Of a stretch of 64,000 nucleotides of DNA, positions 10,156-20,655 are shown in pieces. The position numbers and the translations under genes are program-made. The DNA is from Paraphysoderma sedebokerense (lineage: Eukaryota > Blastocladiomycota > Physodermatomycetes > Physodermatales > Physodermataceae), in the NCBI GenBank assembly GCA_025602915.1, contig JAHLJZ010000003.1, forward strand, positions 124,001 to 188,000, read 5' to 3'. Within the stretch, counting starts at the first letter, position 1; every line of letters begins with the position of its first letter. The notes under the pieces were generated by a model. It had not been told where the DNA came from and did not search any database. It saw only the letters and a program-made list of their open reading frames with translations.

Positions 10156-11855
10156 TTAATCCTGAATAGCCTTCAACAATAAATCGAGTTGTTCCTGCAT
10201 TTTTGTCACTTGGCTCGTTAACTCTTTTCTATCCTGCATGCCCAGCTTTGATACATCGAAACCTGCGACCTCGAAGTCCTCCGCCACTACTGTAGATTTC
10301 TCTTTATCATCTTCAAAATGGCTACCGCCTATTATACTCAACCTTGGTTTGCCGCCAGTGCCCAGAAATTCAACAACGCGTCCATCGCCCAAGGGGAATG
10401 CCACTACACTATTCTCCAATTGCTCTTGATTGTTAACGATACTTTCCCTCAGAACAGATTGTCTCATCGAAGCAGATCTAGTGGGATTTCGTCTAACAGA
10501 TGCAGTTGACTGTTGTTTCTTATTCACTTGACGTTTATGTTTCATCGGAGTGGTTGGCAGATAGGGATTTAGTTTAGGACTTGAATTGGCAGTTAGATCG
10601 AGAGGCAGCGGCTCAAGAGAGATCGGTTGGTGACTAAACGTTGGAGAGGATGTAGCTGATGACACATCTGATGAAATCGCCAGAGATGCAGCTCTAGATG
10701 AGGAACGAGTTGAGCGACGGAGCACGGGCTCATCGTCTAACGCTTCAGATAAATCATTCTCCATTAAGGAGATTACAGAAGAACGAGTAGAGCGTGCTCC
10801 TTTGGGGTTGGTAGGCTACAAGGCGAAAATTGGCCTATGTTAATTTAGCGAGACACAATAGTAGAAGAACAGATAGCCCACATTTTCGGTTGCTTCATGG
10901 GCTTTTTTTCCGCGGCCTCTTTTTGCCTTAGGCACAATTTCAACGTTAGCTTCAGGAGCAATCGCATTCTGCTCGTTTTCCTTTTGATCATCTTTGGCGG
11001 CATTCTTTCTTCTCACTGGAGCAATGTAGAAATGAGGCGCTTGCATCATAGAGAATTTTGAGTGAGAGTGAAAAGATGAAAATATACCATTTCTCTTTTT
11101 GGTTGCGCTATCAGCATTCGCTTCAGTTTGGTATCCTGCTTCTCTTTTCCTAAGTGCCACGTATGGTTATTCCTGGTTATTTTATGTGGAGAACACCACT
11201 TGCGCCGGCTACATACCTTTTGCCGGCTTTAACGCTCGAGACGGGCGGCTGTTCGATTATAGGTCCCTGTTCATGATGAGCCGAATCGTTTGTGATCTCT
11301 TCTTTCGGTGAAGGTTTTGCAGCAATATTCCCGCTACCCTGCTTTTCATTTGATACATCCTTCAAATCATCCTCTACAATTTTTGCTGAACTGAGAACCT
11401 TATTGGATTGATCCTCCAGTTCCTTTTGCACTCTATAATATTCTTCTACACTCCCTTTGTACTTTTCAATGAATAGTTTAACATTCATATTCCGTATTTC
11501 GAATGGCAGTTTCTCAATTTCTTCATTGCATTGATTTCTAATAGATTCCTCGAGCATAGTGAGGTAGGCGTATAAGTCTCCTATACGCTTGTTCGCTGTG
11601 TTTTCGAGTGCGAATGAATCAAATACAGAAGCGAAGAGAGTCATTAATTGAAAAACCTTGATGTGAGATACGGGATGACTTACCCTCATCCTGTAGGGAA
11701 TCGAGAAGTTGATGTTTACTTGAGACGGCACGAGTCGTCGCGGAAGGGGTGGAGATAGCAGAGGATGCAGTCGAAAGGACAGATTCATCGTCCTTTAGAG
11801 AGGAAGATATACTGATTGTATCATCGACGGTTTGTTTCTTCTGTCGGCGACGCAT
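10156..11855 (-). CDS. Borealin, chromosomal passenger complex subunit
   Basis: Borealin joins survivin and INCENP in the helical bundle that places Aurora B on centromeres. About five exons form one frame. The start is the ATG at 11855 (MRRRQKKQ); an in-frame ATG at 11891 is possible. The Nbl1/Borealin N-terminal region is clear: NQCNEEIEKLPFEIRNMNVK followed by LFIEKY, matching the conserved E-x-LP-x-x-IR-x-M pattern. A basic disordered middle follows (KRGRGKKAHE; SRAASLAISSDVSSA). The C-terminal borealin domain is also visible: VAFPLGDGRVVEFLGTGGKP and VSKLGMQDRKELTSQ before the stop at 10156. Budding yeast Nbl1 keeps only the N-terminal part, so a full-length form is the ancestral type. 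It is divergent from the Rrn5-like gene with 146 bp between starts. Confidence 0.75.
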
Positions 11856-12001
11856 CTTTAGATGATAGAATGGGAAGTGTGGATGTGGCATCAAACGCGA
11901 TTTGAGATTTTTCGTTCTCGTCTTCCGCCACAATTCCTCTGCCCAGCTCTGCCCTCATTCGGCAGCCGTATCGGACGAGGAATTGTCTGCTTTTTTCACC
12001 A
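11856..12001. promoter_or_regulatory. Divergent promoter region Borealin / Rrn5-like gene
   Basis: 146 bp lie between the chosen start codons. Open frames run across it on the minus strand, so the Borealin start could lie slightly further upstream. No distinct motif was recognised. Confidence 0.35.
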
Positions 12002-13401
12002 ATGTCAAGCGATAAGACTGCAGCCGCTCTGGCTGAATTGACCTCGGACGACATCCCGTTGTCATTATCGACAATCGCCGGCACTTTATGGCAGCCGGAT
12101 GAAAAAGAACGGTTATTCAGGGCCGTCGCTAGGCTGCCTCTTTACGATATTGAAACAATTACTAGCTTAGTAAAGACGAAGACAACGCTTGAAGTTGCTA
12201 CATATATTGACACATTACAGCATCACACAGAAAGATTAATTAGTGCGTTGATTCATTCTACAATACGAAATTGTTGCAAGACAACTGATTTCCAATTCTT
12301 ATTCCTTGTTTTTTCCCCTCAAATCTAACTTCCTTGACATGTATTTAGATCGTTTTCCCGAATTGTTTGAACCTTTAGAAACGCCAATGTCTGATGTGGC
12401 AACTACAACCGATATCGTGGCAGAAGAAAGAATGTCAAGGCAGATCAATCAAGCAATCGAGACGGAACTGCGACAAGGTGATAAACGTGTGTTAAGTCAG
12501 GAAGAAAAAGTCATGATGTCAATGTTTCACATTGAAAGAATGCAAGTTATTGCTAGAGAGTATGTTAATGTTAATTTTAACAGTGTATTTGAAGTGCTTT
12601 TATGGTACCAGATCTATACGAACATAGAACTGACGATTTTCTTCTTCGGCGTAAGATTTTACTTCAAGAATCCAGATGCTCTGATAACAAGGAATACACT
12701 GCTGTCATTTCATTGTGTTTTGCGGAAATGGTTAACGAAGAGAATTCATGATGCCTACCAATTTGCAACGATGGAGACTAGTCTTCTCCACAAAAATCGC
12801 CATGTCACTGACGAGGTCTGTTTATCATCATATCATTCAACAATATACTTTCTGTCTTAACTATTTCGTTTTCTTGGTAAAACAGATCACCCTTGAAAAC
12901 GTTCAAGATTCGCTCTCCCTTCATACCGCCCGTTACGACGCCCGGGATCAGAAGCTACTAGCCGAGTTACGTGAGAAATGGTCTAATTATGAATTGGGCC
13001 ATCCCGAATTCAAAGATGAATACTATCATTTTGTGGCTTCAAGGCTCCTTACGGATTTCAATATAAATTTAGACGATTTAAGGAATGGAACTTTTCTCGA
13101 AAAATTGAAAAGCGACATCGACGTACAATCATCGGAAGAGCAACAGCCGGAGCAATCGAGAGAAAGCGAAGTCATGCAATCATCTACATGCGAGAACACG
13201 ATCAGAGACGCCACTGATATACCAGCCCCTTCTTCCGCAGCTATGCAAGTTCAGAGTTCGAGTGAAACTGAAAATCAGCAGACTATGTTACAAGTTTTCG
13301 ATCAGGTTGCAGAATTAAATGAATCTTCAACTCTGCAAGATTATTCCTACACGCCTGCGATGTTGATGTTGGGGGAGCAGGATTCTGATAGTGACGAGTA
13401 A
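12002..13401 (+). CDS. SANT plus histone-fold protein, probable Rrn5-type Pol I upstream activation factor subunit
   Basis: The start ATG at 12002 reads MSSDKTAAALAELTSDDI. A SANT/Myb-like domain follows (LWQPDEKERLFRAVARLPL...ITSLVKTKTTLEVATYIDTL), the pattern expected of Rrn5 in the yeast UAF complex that drives rDNA transcription. After an intron at about 12563-12654 comes a histone-fold-like stretch: NTLLSFHCVLRKWLTKRIHD, a loop, then HVTDEITLENVQDSL with the typical 'T-x-E-(D/N)-V' start of the third helix. A SANT plus histone-fold combination fits Rrn5. The tail is acidic and Ser/Gln-rich, ending GEQDSDSDE at 13401. All phases match. Other SANT proteins cannot be excluded by eye. Confidence 0.6.
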
Positions 13402-13802
13402 AAGTTGAGGAATTTGTAAATTCCGATGTTGCTCGTTATGAGATGATTTGTTAACTTGGCCAACGTCACAATTCAACCCACGATAGCTCGACTCAACAGT
13501 CAGTTTTACATGGGGTAATTTAACAGGGCAGTCGGGTGATATTCCCAATTAATTGCGTTTTATCTAACTGTATATAAAGAGTATGTTGTATTATATGGCT
13601 AATTCATAATAATATCATTTTGATCACACGTCTGTAGTCGCAGGAAATGTAGTAAAGAAACGATATACATTCATTTGGCCCACTTTTATAACAAAACTAC
13701 TCATAATCTACACTATCTAAGTACAAAGTCAAAGCTGTTAACTAATATATCCAAATTTATACATTCTCCATAGCTGCAAAATCAATATACATAATCAATA
13801 TT
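13402..13802. other. Convergent 3' intergenic region, nothing recognised
   Basis: AT-rich DNA between two gene 3' ends. No ORF of note and no repeat was seen. Confidence 0.5.
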
Positions 13803-16475
13803 TTAACCCAACTTGGTCCTGCTCTGACCGCTCAGCCCAATCTCGTTCTCCAGTTCCCTGATCGCTTCATCTGCGTCCCATACATTCACCTGTCTCAGCT
13901 TTTTTTCGAAGAAGCTGTTAGGCAACCACTTCAATATACATTCTCTCAACCAAACTAAAACTGGATTTTTCAATTGACCTAGTTTGGCTTGCTTATAAGA
14001 CTCTTTCGCCACACCTGATACATGCTTCCAGCGAGTATTAAAATATGCAGAGAATAATAGTGACTTTTCATTTAAAAAGGGGTATTTAGAGAGCAGATGT
14101 GACAGGACGTAGGCGTCTTCAATTGCCATGGTTGCACCTATTACAAATGGAAGAAAACAGAGATTAGATAAAGACCTTGCAATGAAGAGCTGAAGAGTCA
14201 AGCCATCTGTACCTTGTCCCATATTCGGGGTAACGGGATGGGCAGCATCACCAAGTAACACTACTCTTTTTGTGAACCATTGGTTGTTCGGAACCCGATC
14301 AATTATCGGTTGAACATACCACTGCCTGTCCAGCACTATTTTTGAATCGTTACCCGTTAATACCTCGGCTCTAGTCAACTTCCACAAAGATTTAAATACT
14401 GGGGCCCACTGATACGGGCAGTCTTCGGGCCAATCATTTTGATCGATCGTATTTGAAGCCAACTGATGAGGCATTTTGATCCACCAGTATATTTTTGTGT
14501 GTGCCGAATTCAAGTAGCCGTATGCGGCTCGAAATGCGGGACCATAAATCAATGGCATAGTGTTCGGATGATTAATAACATCGTCTTGAAGAGCCTTAAC
14601 CACGATGTCGAGATCAGGAGAGGAATTCTTAGGTGAAGGCTCTGATAATTCTAGGACTCCCCGAAAGCATATTTCGCCGGCATATCGTGCAGATGTCACG
14701 TTTTTTACGTCTGCTAAATCGGTCATTACGGAGAGAGCAGATGGACAAGATCGAAAGTGAAGAATATGCTGTCTAACCGCACTATTAATCCCGTCGGCAC
14801 CGACTACCAGATCGGCGAGAACAGTTCTGGAAACGCCATTTTGATGATAACAGATTTGAACGGCGTCCTTTGTTTCTATAATGGACGTAACTTTTGCATC
14901 GTAAGTGATATTCATCGAGGAACGGCTACCGTCTGACGGGGACTTCAAAATCGAATAGAGTTGTTGTAACAGAGAATGTCGAGAAACCAATCGGAAATTG
15001 TTACCAGATGCTGCAGTTACCGAACTCATATTAACAATTCGTAATGTACTCTCGATCCAAGATCCATAAAGGGCCCACTGTTTCAGCATTCGTACATGAC
15101 TAACCGGAGCGGTGCAATCTTCAAAAAAGCTACCGGAAATACCTAATGATTCAAGCACTTTAATTGCGGAAGGCCATAAACCCAAATCTGCACCAGTATT
15201 CGAAACTAGCGATGAGCGCTTCTCGATCAGTACAAACGGTATGTTGTTCTCTTTGAAAAGAATAGCTAACGTTAATCCTCCCATTCCACCACCAATAATA
15301 ACGATAGGCCTTTCAACCGTTGGGTTAGAGGACATCACGGAATCTTGTCTTTGCATCGAAGACATGTTTGATCTGGGTAAATTTTGGGGTGATTTGGCGA
15401 GGAGCGTAGTGTAAATAAACGGAAGCAAAGGCAGTTGACGGAGTAGAAAGTTGGGTGAAATTAATGCATCAGCGAAACCATAAAACGAGAATTTGAGAGT
15501 TGTGGTAAATGACATGTTCAACATGAACAATTCATATGCGAGAACAGCGGCTGTCATAGCAAGAACAGGGGACGGAGCGTGTTGTAAGGAATGCAGCAAG
15601 AGTTTGGCGTCAAGAGACCGACCGTTGTTTACTTTGTTGACGCTCGAATTCATCTCCTTCAAGATTTTTAAAGCGAGCGGTAATGTGCTGAAAATAAGGA
15701 TCGAAGCGAAACCGTCAAATATGTTCCCCAGTTTTGACGGTGGAGAAAAGAATAACACGCCGACGACAGAGGCATATGCCATGATCATAGAAACGTAGTG
15801 CAGGCGCCGTGTATTAGATGGTCCCAACAGTACCGCCAGCGTATTCTTCCCACTTTTCTTGTCTGCTTCATAATCAGCCAGATTAAGGACGAGAAATAGT
15901 GCAAATTTGATGATAAAAGCTGGTACGATCAAGAGCGAGAGATCGTTGACGGCAATCCTGGGTGAATGAAGGGTTGCCGCAAAATAGGGTAGCAACCAAT
16001 TCATCACAGTAGCAGCTGATAGCTCCCCTAAACCTCTATGATTGAATTTGAAAGGGGGTGATGAATATTGATGAGCCAGAAATAACATTGCATACGCCAA
16101 TACACTGATAGATGTTGGCAAACCCAGATGGATTATCGCAATCGTAAACGCTGTAGTAACATATCCCATTAATAAGCAAACTTCGGGTTTGATTCCGCCT
16201 TTAACTAATACTTTTGACCCTCCCGTGAATTTAGTGGCTGAATCGTTAATACAGTCACTTGGTAAATCATAGTATTCACCGAGGAAATGAGCTGTGAGTT
16301 GACAGAACAGCACAAAGAAATATCCTCTAATAAACAACTTCGGAGAGAAGCGAATTTCTGGATGAAGCAAGACCGATAAAGAATATCCAGTTGCGTAAGT
16401 AACAGCCGAGAAAACCGTCATTCTCAGTCGGCCGAGCAGAAGGAGACTTTGAAATAGCGTCGGTGACTCCGCCAT
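13803..16475 (-). CDS. UbiA-family prenyltransferase fused to FAD-dependent monooxygenase
   Basis: One frame encodes two enzymes. Residues about 1-340 are a UbiA/MenA-like membrane prenyltransferase with many hydrophobic helices. The first Asp-rich motif is EYYDLPSD and the second is LADYEADKKSGKNTLAVLLG, with FTGGSKVLVKGG between them. Residues about 390-865 are a PHBH-fold class A flavoprotein monooxygenase: Rossmann GGGMGGLTLAILF, then VVGADGINSAVR (DG motif), then VVLLGDAAHPVTPNMGQG (GD motif) and AIEDAYVL. A short Ser/Met linker joins them. The continuous 890-codon frame hides one 75-nt in-frame intron (14138-14212, GTACAG...AATAG); removing it restores GQGATMAIEDAYVL and gives 865 residues. 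The substrate is unknown. Prenylation of an aromatic acceptor followed by epoxidation or hydroxylation of the product, as in quinone or meroterpenoid pathways, is inferred. Confidence 0.85.
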   Translation of the reverse strand: MAESPTLFQSLLLLGRLRMTVFSAVTYATGYSLSVLLHPEIRFSPKLFIRGYFFVLFCQLTAHFLGEYYDLPSDCINDSATKFTGGSKVLVKGGIKPEVCLLMGYVTTAFTIAIIHLGLPTSISVLAYAMLFLAHQYSSPPFKFNHRGLGELSAATVMNWLLPYFAATLHSPRIAVNDLSLLIVPAFIIKFALFLVLNLADYEADKKSGKNTLAVLLGPSNTRRLHYVSMIMAYASVVGVLFFSPPSKLGNIFDGFASILIFSTLPLALKILKEMNSSVNKVNNGRSLDAKLLLHSLQHAPSPVLAMTAAVLAYELFMLNMSFTTTLKFSFYGFADALISPNFLLRQLPLLPFIYTTLLAKSPQNLPRSNMSSMQRQDSVMSSNPTVERPIVIIGGGMGGLTLAILFKENNIPFVLIEKRSSLVSNTGADLGLWPSAIKVLESLGISGSFFEDCTAPVSHVRMLKQWALYGSWIESTLRIVNMSSVTAASGNNFRLVSRHSLLQQLYSILKSPSDGSRSSMNITYDAKVTSIIETKDAVQICYHQNGVSRTVLADLVVGADGINSAVRQHILHFRSCPSALSVMTDLADVKNVTSARYAGEICFRGVLELSEPSPKNSSPDLDIVVKALQDDVINHPNTMPLIYGPAFRAAYGYLNSAHTKIYWWIKMPHQLASNTIDQNDWPEDCPYQWAPVFKSLWKLTRAEVLTGNDSKIVLDRQWYVQPIIDRVPNNQWFTKRVVLLGDAAHPVTPNMGQGTDGLTLQLFIARSLSNLCFLPFVIGATMAIEDAYVLSHLLSKYPFLNEKSLLFSAYFNTRWKHVSGVAKESYKQAKLGQLKNPVLVWLRECILKWLPNSFFEKKLRQVNVWDADEAIRELENEIGLSGQSRTKLG

Positions 16476-16851
16476 TTTGTTATAGCAGTATATAGATAGT
16501 GTCTGAAGAGTCGAAGCTAGCTTTTCAGTGTGTTTTCGATCGTCAACGAATGAAGAGTGTGATAAGGTTAATGGTGGTCAGGGAGGATAAAAAGTGCGTC
16601 AGTGGGAAGATCTGTGCACGTTCGATGCGCGCCGTGGCTCACGATCAGTCCATTCCTCAACATGCGACCAGAAATGATTCAATACAATGTCAGAACGATT
16701 TATTCGATAATCAATATATATTTAAGTCTGCATCATTTCATCGATAATGACACTTTGATCAACATTCATTTCAATATTTTGCACATATTGTTCTTCACTA
16801 GAGTACAAACAACTATATTCTGGTTTGAAGTCGGTACTCGGCAGTGAAGGA
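16476..16851. other. Upstream region of the UbiA-monooxygenase gene
   Basis: 376 bp lie between the UbiA-FMO start and the CARM1 3' end, both genes on the minus strand. Two short overlapping + ORFs (16499-16847) look like chance. No motif was recognised. Confidence 0.4.
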
Positions 16852-18677
16852 TTATATGTGTATGAGTATGTCTATCAAAACTGTTATTAGAATTCTATTT
16901 GGTTGAACAATCAGAAAATAAAAGCAATAAACCTGTTCTTGTAATTGCCATCTGCCTCGGCGCTTCGAGAACCCGGTTGGAGAAGACCTTTCGTCGAGTT
17001 TCCATTCAAGCGTCTCATCGTCTGTCTCTACCTTCATTTCTAACAATTTCGTCACGTCGGCATGGAGCGGATCACTCAATCCTTGAGCGATAACGGGTTC
17101 TTCCGAATTCGACCCAAAGGAAACCACTTCAGCAACGATGGTGTAACTTCTCATCGGGTTAACTTTCAGTCTCATCCACCCGCGGACATTATCACCAGCA
17201 TTTGCTGCTAACGGTTCTAAGAATAAAAATCGGATTTGTTGCCAATGAGTGTTGGGTGAAGAAGGGGACGTCGACAGATAATATTGCTGAACGTTTGCGC
17301 CGAAATTGGAGGGCAGGAAACTTAGGTCAAACCAGCCTGCAATGCCATGAACCAACCCCGTATATGTCATGGTCCAAGAAATCGGGATTGTAAAATCAAG
17401 CAAATCTGATTGTTTAATTGTAGTAAAATTGATCGTATATCCGCCTACAAAAATCCGGATCGTTAAGCACAGCAGAGGAGATCCCAGGAAATCAATTTGC
17501 TTTCTTACCGCCATTTTCCACCCCTGAAACAGTTCGGGGATCAAAGTGACCGACAACGGGCATACCAAAATACTCTTCGCGGGCATCTTTGGCTAATGGA
17601 GTTAAATCGACTCCATAGAATGAATCATTTTCCCAAAACCGCGCCTTAGCAATAGTCTCGCTCCACAACATGGCGTCGCTGAAGGGAAGTAAATGTATTT
17701 GGCCGCTCGCTGGTAGGACAACTCCGCCAGGCTTAAGATACCTATCTCGTGCACACAAGAATGACTCGATCATCCTTTCGTGAACAAGCAAGACACCAAT
17801 AGGTTCTGCGACAAAAGAATTAGTATCGGGCCGGGCCAGGCCAGGCGAAAGCGAAAGAAACACACCTGAAATCAAGATATCGACTTTAGGAATCGGCAGA
17901 TTTGGCTCTTCAATTTTCGCTATGAGACAAAAGATATTATTAGCTCACAACATCGAAGCGGCAAAGAAGAAAATGAAACTGTACACACCTTGGACAACCT
18001 CTATCTTACCATTTAGCCATGAATTTCGGACTGATTTACCAGTTACCGTCCCTTCCGCTCGTTTCAAGAGTTTCTTCATTTTCCTAGCCATACCAGATGC
18101 CTCAACTGAATAAACTTTCTCCGCTCCGGCAGACACTGTAACATGATCCGATCGATTAATCACTGAAGCGGATTCGGTTGTCTATCGCTGGCCGCGACAG
18201 TAAACAAAAAGATTAGAAAACGAAATTTTGACACTCACCTGCAAAATATGACAGTATACCCTAAAGTAATATAAAAATCATAAGGTATAATTGGAATTAC
18301 AATTAGTTTTAAATTATTATTGCGAGACATTGAATTTAAAATAAAAAATACCGATCCTGCGCCACAATCGAGGACGAGTTTTCCTTTGAAAAGCTCACTG
18401 TTGTTACATATTGCATTTTGATATATAGATGTTCTAACGGAGTCTAGTAACATATTTTGCTATTTGATTATTATATTGAGACAGATACCACAAAAATCAA
18501 GAAACAGCACTGTAAGTCAATAATTTTTCCAATTGATCAGAATAATCAAATACGAACTTGATGAGTGAATAATGAATAGTATCCAAAATATACTGGATCG
18601 CGGCCCTCAACGGGGACGACTTCGGTTTCATGAGTGGATAATTCCTTCGTTCCTTGGTCGACCATTTCGGAAGCCAT
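16852..18677 (-). CDS. CARM1: Protein arginine methyltransferase 4 (CARM1 type)
   Basis: This is a type I arginine methyltransferase acting on histone H3 and RNA-binding proteins. The start ATG at 18677 gives MASEMVDQGTKE; exon 1 ends YFGYYSLFTHQ and joins over a 98-nt intron (18460-18557, donor GTTCGT) to QNMLLDSVRTSIYQNAI, matching human QQQNMMQDYVRTGTYQRAI. The SAM site VLDCGAGS-GILSYFA spans a 22-nt exon (18239-18260). The double-E loop reads ILISEPIGVLLVHERMIES with both glutamates kept, and the THW loop is NTHWQQIRF. The C-terminal beta barrel matches PRMT4 (SWTMTYTGLVHGIAGWFDLSF). The 3' end is uncertain: after QLQEQ the frame runs on to 16852, or a GTTTAT donor leads to a short last exon. 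It lies 147 bp downstream of the F-BAR/PH gene on the same strand. Confidence 0.8.
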
Positions 18678-18824
18678 TGCAGATGTTTAACGAATGGAGG
18701 AAGGCAGAAGACAAGTCGCCCAAAATCAATCCCGATTCCACTCGTTTGATCAACAGAGGTTGAAAATTTTATTCACTTCGCGTTTATTTATTTCAATATC
18801 AATCACAATATATATACAAATTGG

Positions 18825-20655
18825 CTACGTAGAAATGCTGCCTTGTCGACTTATACTTACGTTGTGAGTAGACTCAACTGGAGATTTGGTCTGTGGTATC
18901 TAAAAATAGAAATGAGCCCAGGGTCCAGTAAGCACATAACAAAATCGTACAAACTAACCTCTTGTGAACTCGGTCTACTAAGACTTTTCTGCGAAGTTTC
19001 TTTCGCCGATTCGGCCATCTTTTCGTTGATTCTTCCAGCAATAGTTTCGGGGGGAGAAAAGAGAGGTTCCGGCGGACTTTCAGGGATGTAACTGGCAATT
19101 TTTTTCTTTAACAGACACACCCAATCCACCAAATCTTCTTCTGTCAATGCACGCAATTGATACTTTTTCGGTTCGGCGCTTTTGGAGTTGAATATATGAA
19201 ATACTCCGCTGCCGGAAGATAATATTGGTTGAATAGTAATTTCAAACACATTTTCACAAGGCTTATCCTGAACAAAATGGGCTTGGACACGGGACTGACG
19301 TAAGTTGATGGTATACATTGGACTTACACCCTTTTTGGACGACTTGACTGAGTTTCTTCGAAGTGTCGGTGAAGTTGGTGAAGTTGGAGATGTTGGAGAA
19401 CTGCCACCTGAATCGGGAAATGGCGTGTGTTGGTCGTCGAAGCAATGCAAGAACCCATTATCTGTCAAAACAAACCACGAATTTTTCCAGTGGCTTTTTC
19501 GAATTGTTCCCGGCCTTTGAATGATTCCTTCCTTCAGCACAGAAGACGCGACTTCTTCGTTACTTTTGTATGTGAAGTCACGAACAGTTCGTTCTTTATG
19601 CCAGATAGGGGAGCCGGTAATATTATGTTGAGCGACGAAGGTATCGAAATGGAAGGTTGGATCAATCCTATCGATTACGGCTTTAATAGTGCCCATATGT
19701 TCCTACAACGAAGCGATTAAATAATAATTCCCCGAACTGTTGTGACCCAATGAAATTACTCACTCTTAAATGAGTGAAGCTCGTCTCCTTCCCAAACACA
19801 AAATCGTCTGCGATTGCTTTTAAGGTCACCACTAAAACCTTCTCGCATTCCTTAATATCATTCTGAATGGCCAGCATTCTCATCTGATAATAGTTTTCTT
19901 GCTGCACCATTCGCTCTAATTGCATTTGGAGAGCCTTCTCGGTCAACCACGGATCGGTCAAGTCGCCAGAAGTACCCCTTCGAACATTCACCATTTCATG
20001 GGCTTTTCTATGTTCCTGAATAGCTTCCATCGTTTCTTGCCTTTCCTTGGTCACGGCTGTCATCGCAGTGTCAATGTCGCCTTTTATATTCTACTCGTAA
20101 AACATTTCGTTCGTCATTATCCGTTTATTATTCTGAGGCTCCTTCTAATTACTTACCTTTAATTTTTTTGTGAAGTCGTGTTTCAAGTTTTCGAGTCTTT
20201 TGATGCAATTGTCGGAAATTACTTTGGCGAAGCGTTGGTGCTCATCTCCGACGTAGCCAATACAATCTAGAGCACTTTTGAGACCTGGCATGTTCTCATC
20301 TTTTGAGGAGAGCATTAAGTGATATGAGCAAAAAAAAAAAGGATTAAGCAAGTAATAATTACCAAGTTTGTTTTCGAATATTTTCATCGTCTTGCGGTAA
20401 TCTTTAGCCGCATGCGATTCAATTGATTCGATAGCAGCGAAAAAATTAATAAGATCCTAAATAAGTAGTCAGAAGACTCATCACAAATCAGTACGATTAT
20501 GTATTTCATAGTAAGAATGGAGCAACCTCAAAGACGCCCTTCCAATGTTTAAATCTTTCCCGAAGCAGAACAATTTTCTCGGCCTGTTCTCTAGAATACG
20601 GCCACAACGTATCATAGCTGATGGTTAAGGTTTGCGGAGCGTTGGCAGACATCAT
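18825..20655 (-). CDS. F-BAR and PH domain protein, Slm1/2-like
   Basis: This is likely a membrane-curvature and phosphoinositide-binding protein at the plasma membrane; Slm1/2 are TORC2 effectors in yeast. The start is MMSANAPQTLTISYDTLWPY at 20655. The N-terminal 300 residues are helical and F-BAR/BAR-like (ERFKHWKGVFEDLINFFAAI, KRLENLKHDFTKKLK, LTEKALQMQLERMVQQENYY). After a linker comes a PH domain: VLKEGIIQRPGTIRKSHWKN, WFVLTDNGFLHCFDD, and a final helix YQLRALTEEDLVDWVCLLKK. A Ser-Pro-Thr repeat (SPTSPTSPTSPT) sits in a PH loop. The frame reads through to TAG at 18825 after the IPQTKSPVESTHN exon. Donors include GTTGCT and GTTAGT. Assignment to Slm rather than another F-BAR-PH protein is by domain order only. 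Confidence 0.65.

Noticed and set aside
13803-16475. Intronless UbiA-monooxygenase gene as a sign of recent bacterial transfer
   Set aside because: The frame hides a 75-nt intron at 14138-14212 that is needed to restore a conserved motif, so the gene is not intronless and that argument falls.
16499-16847. Two overlapping + ORFs upstream of the UbiA-monooxygenase start
   Set aside because: No motif, different frames, located in a promoter region.
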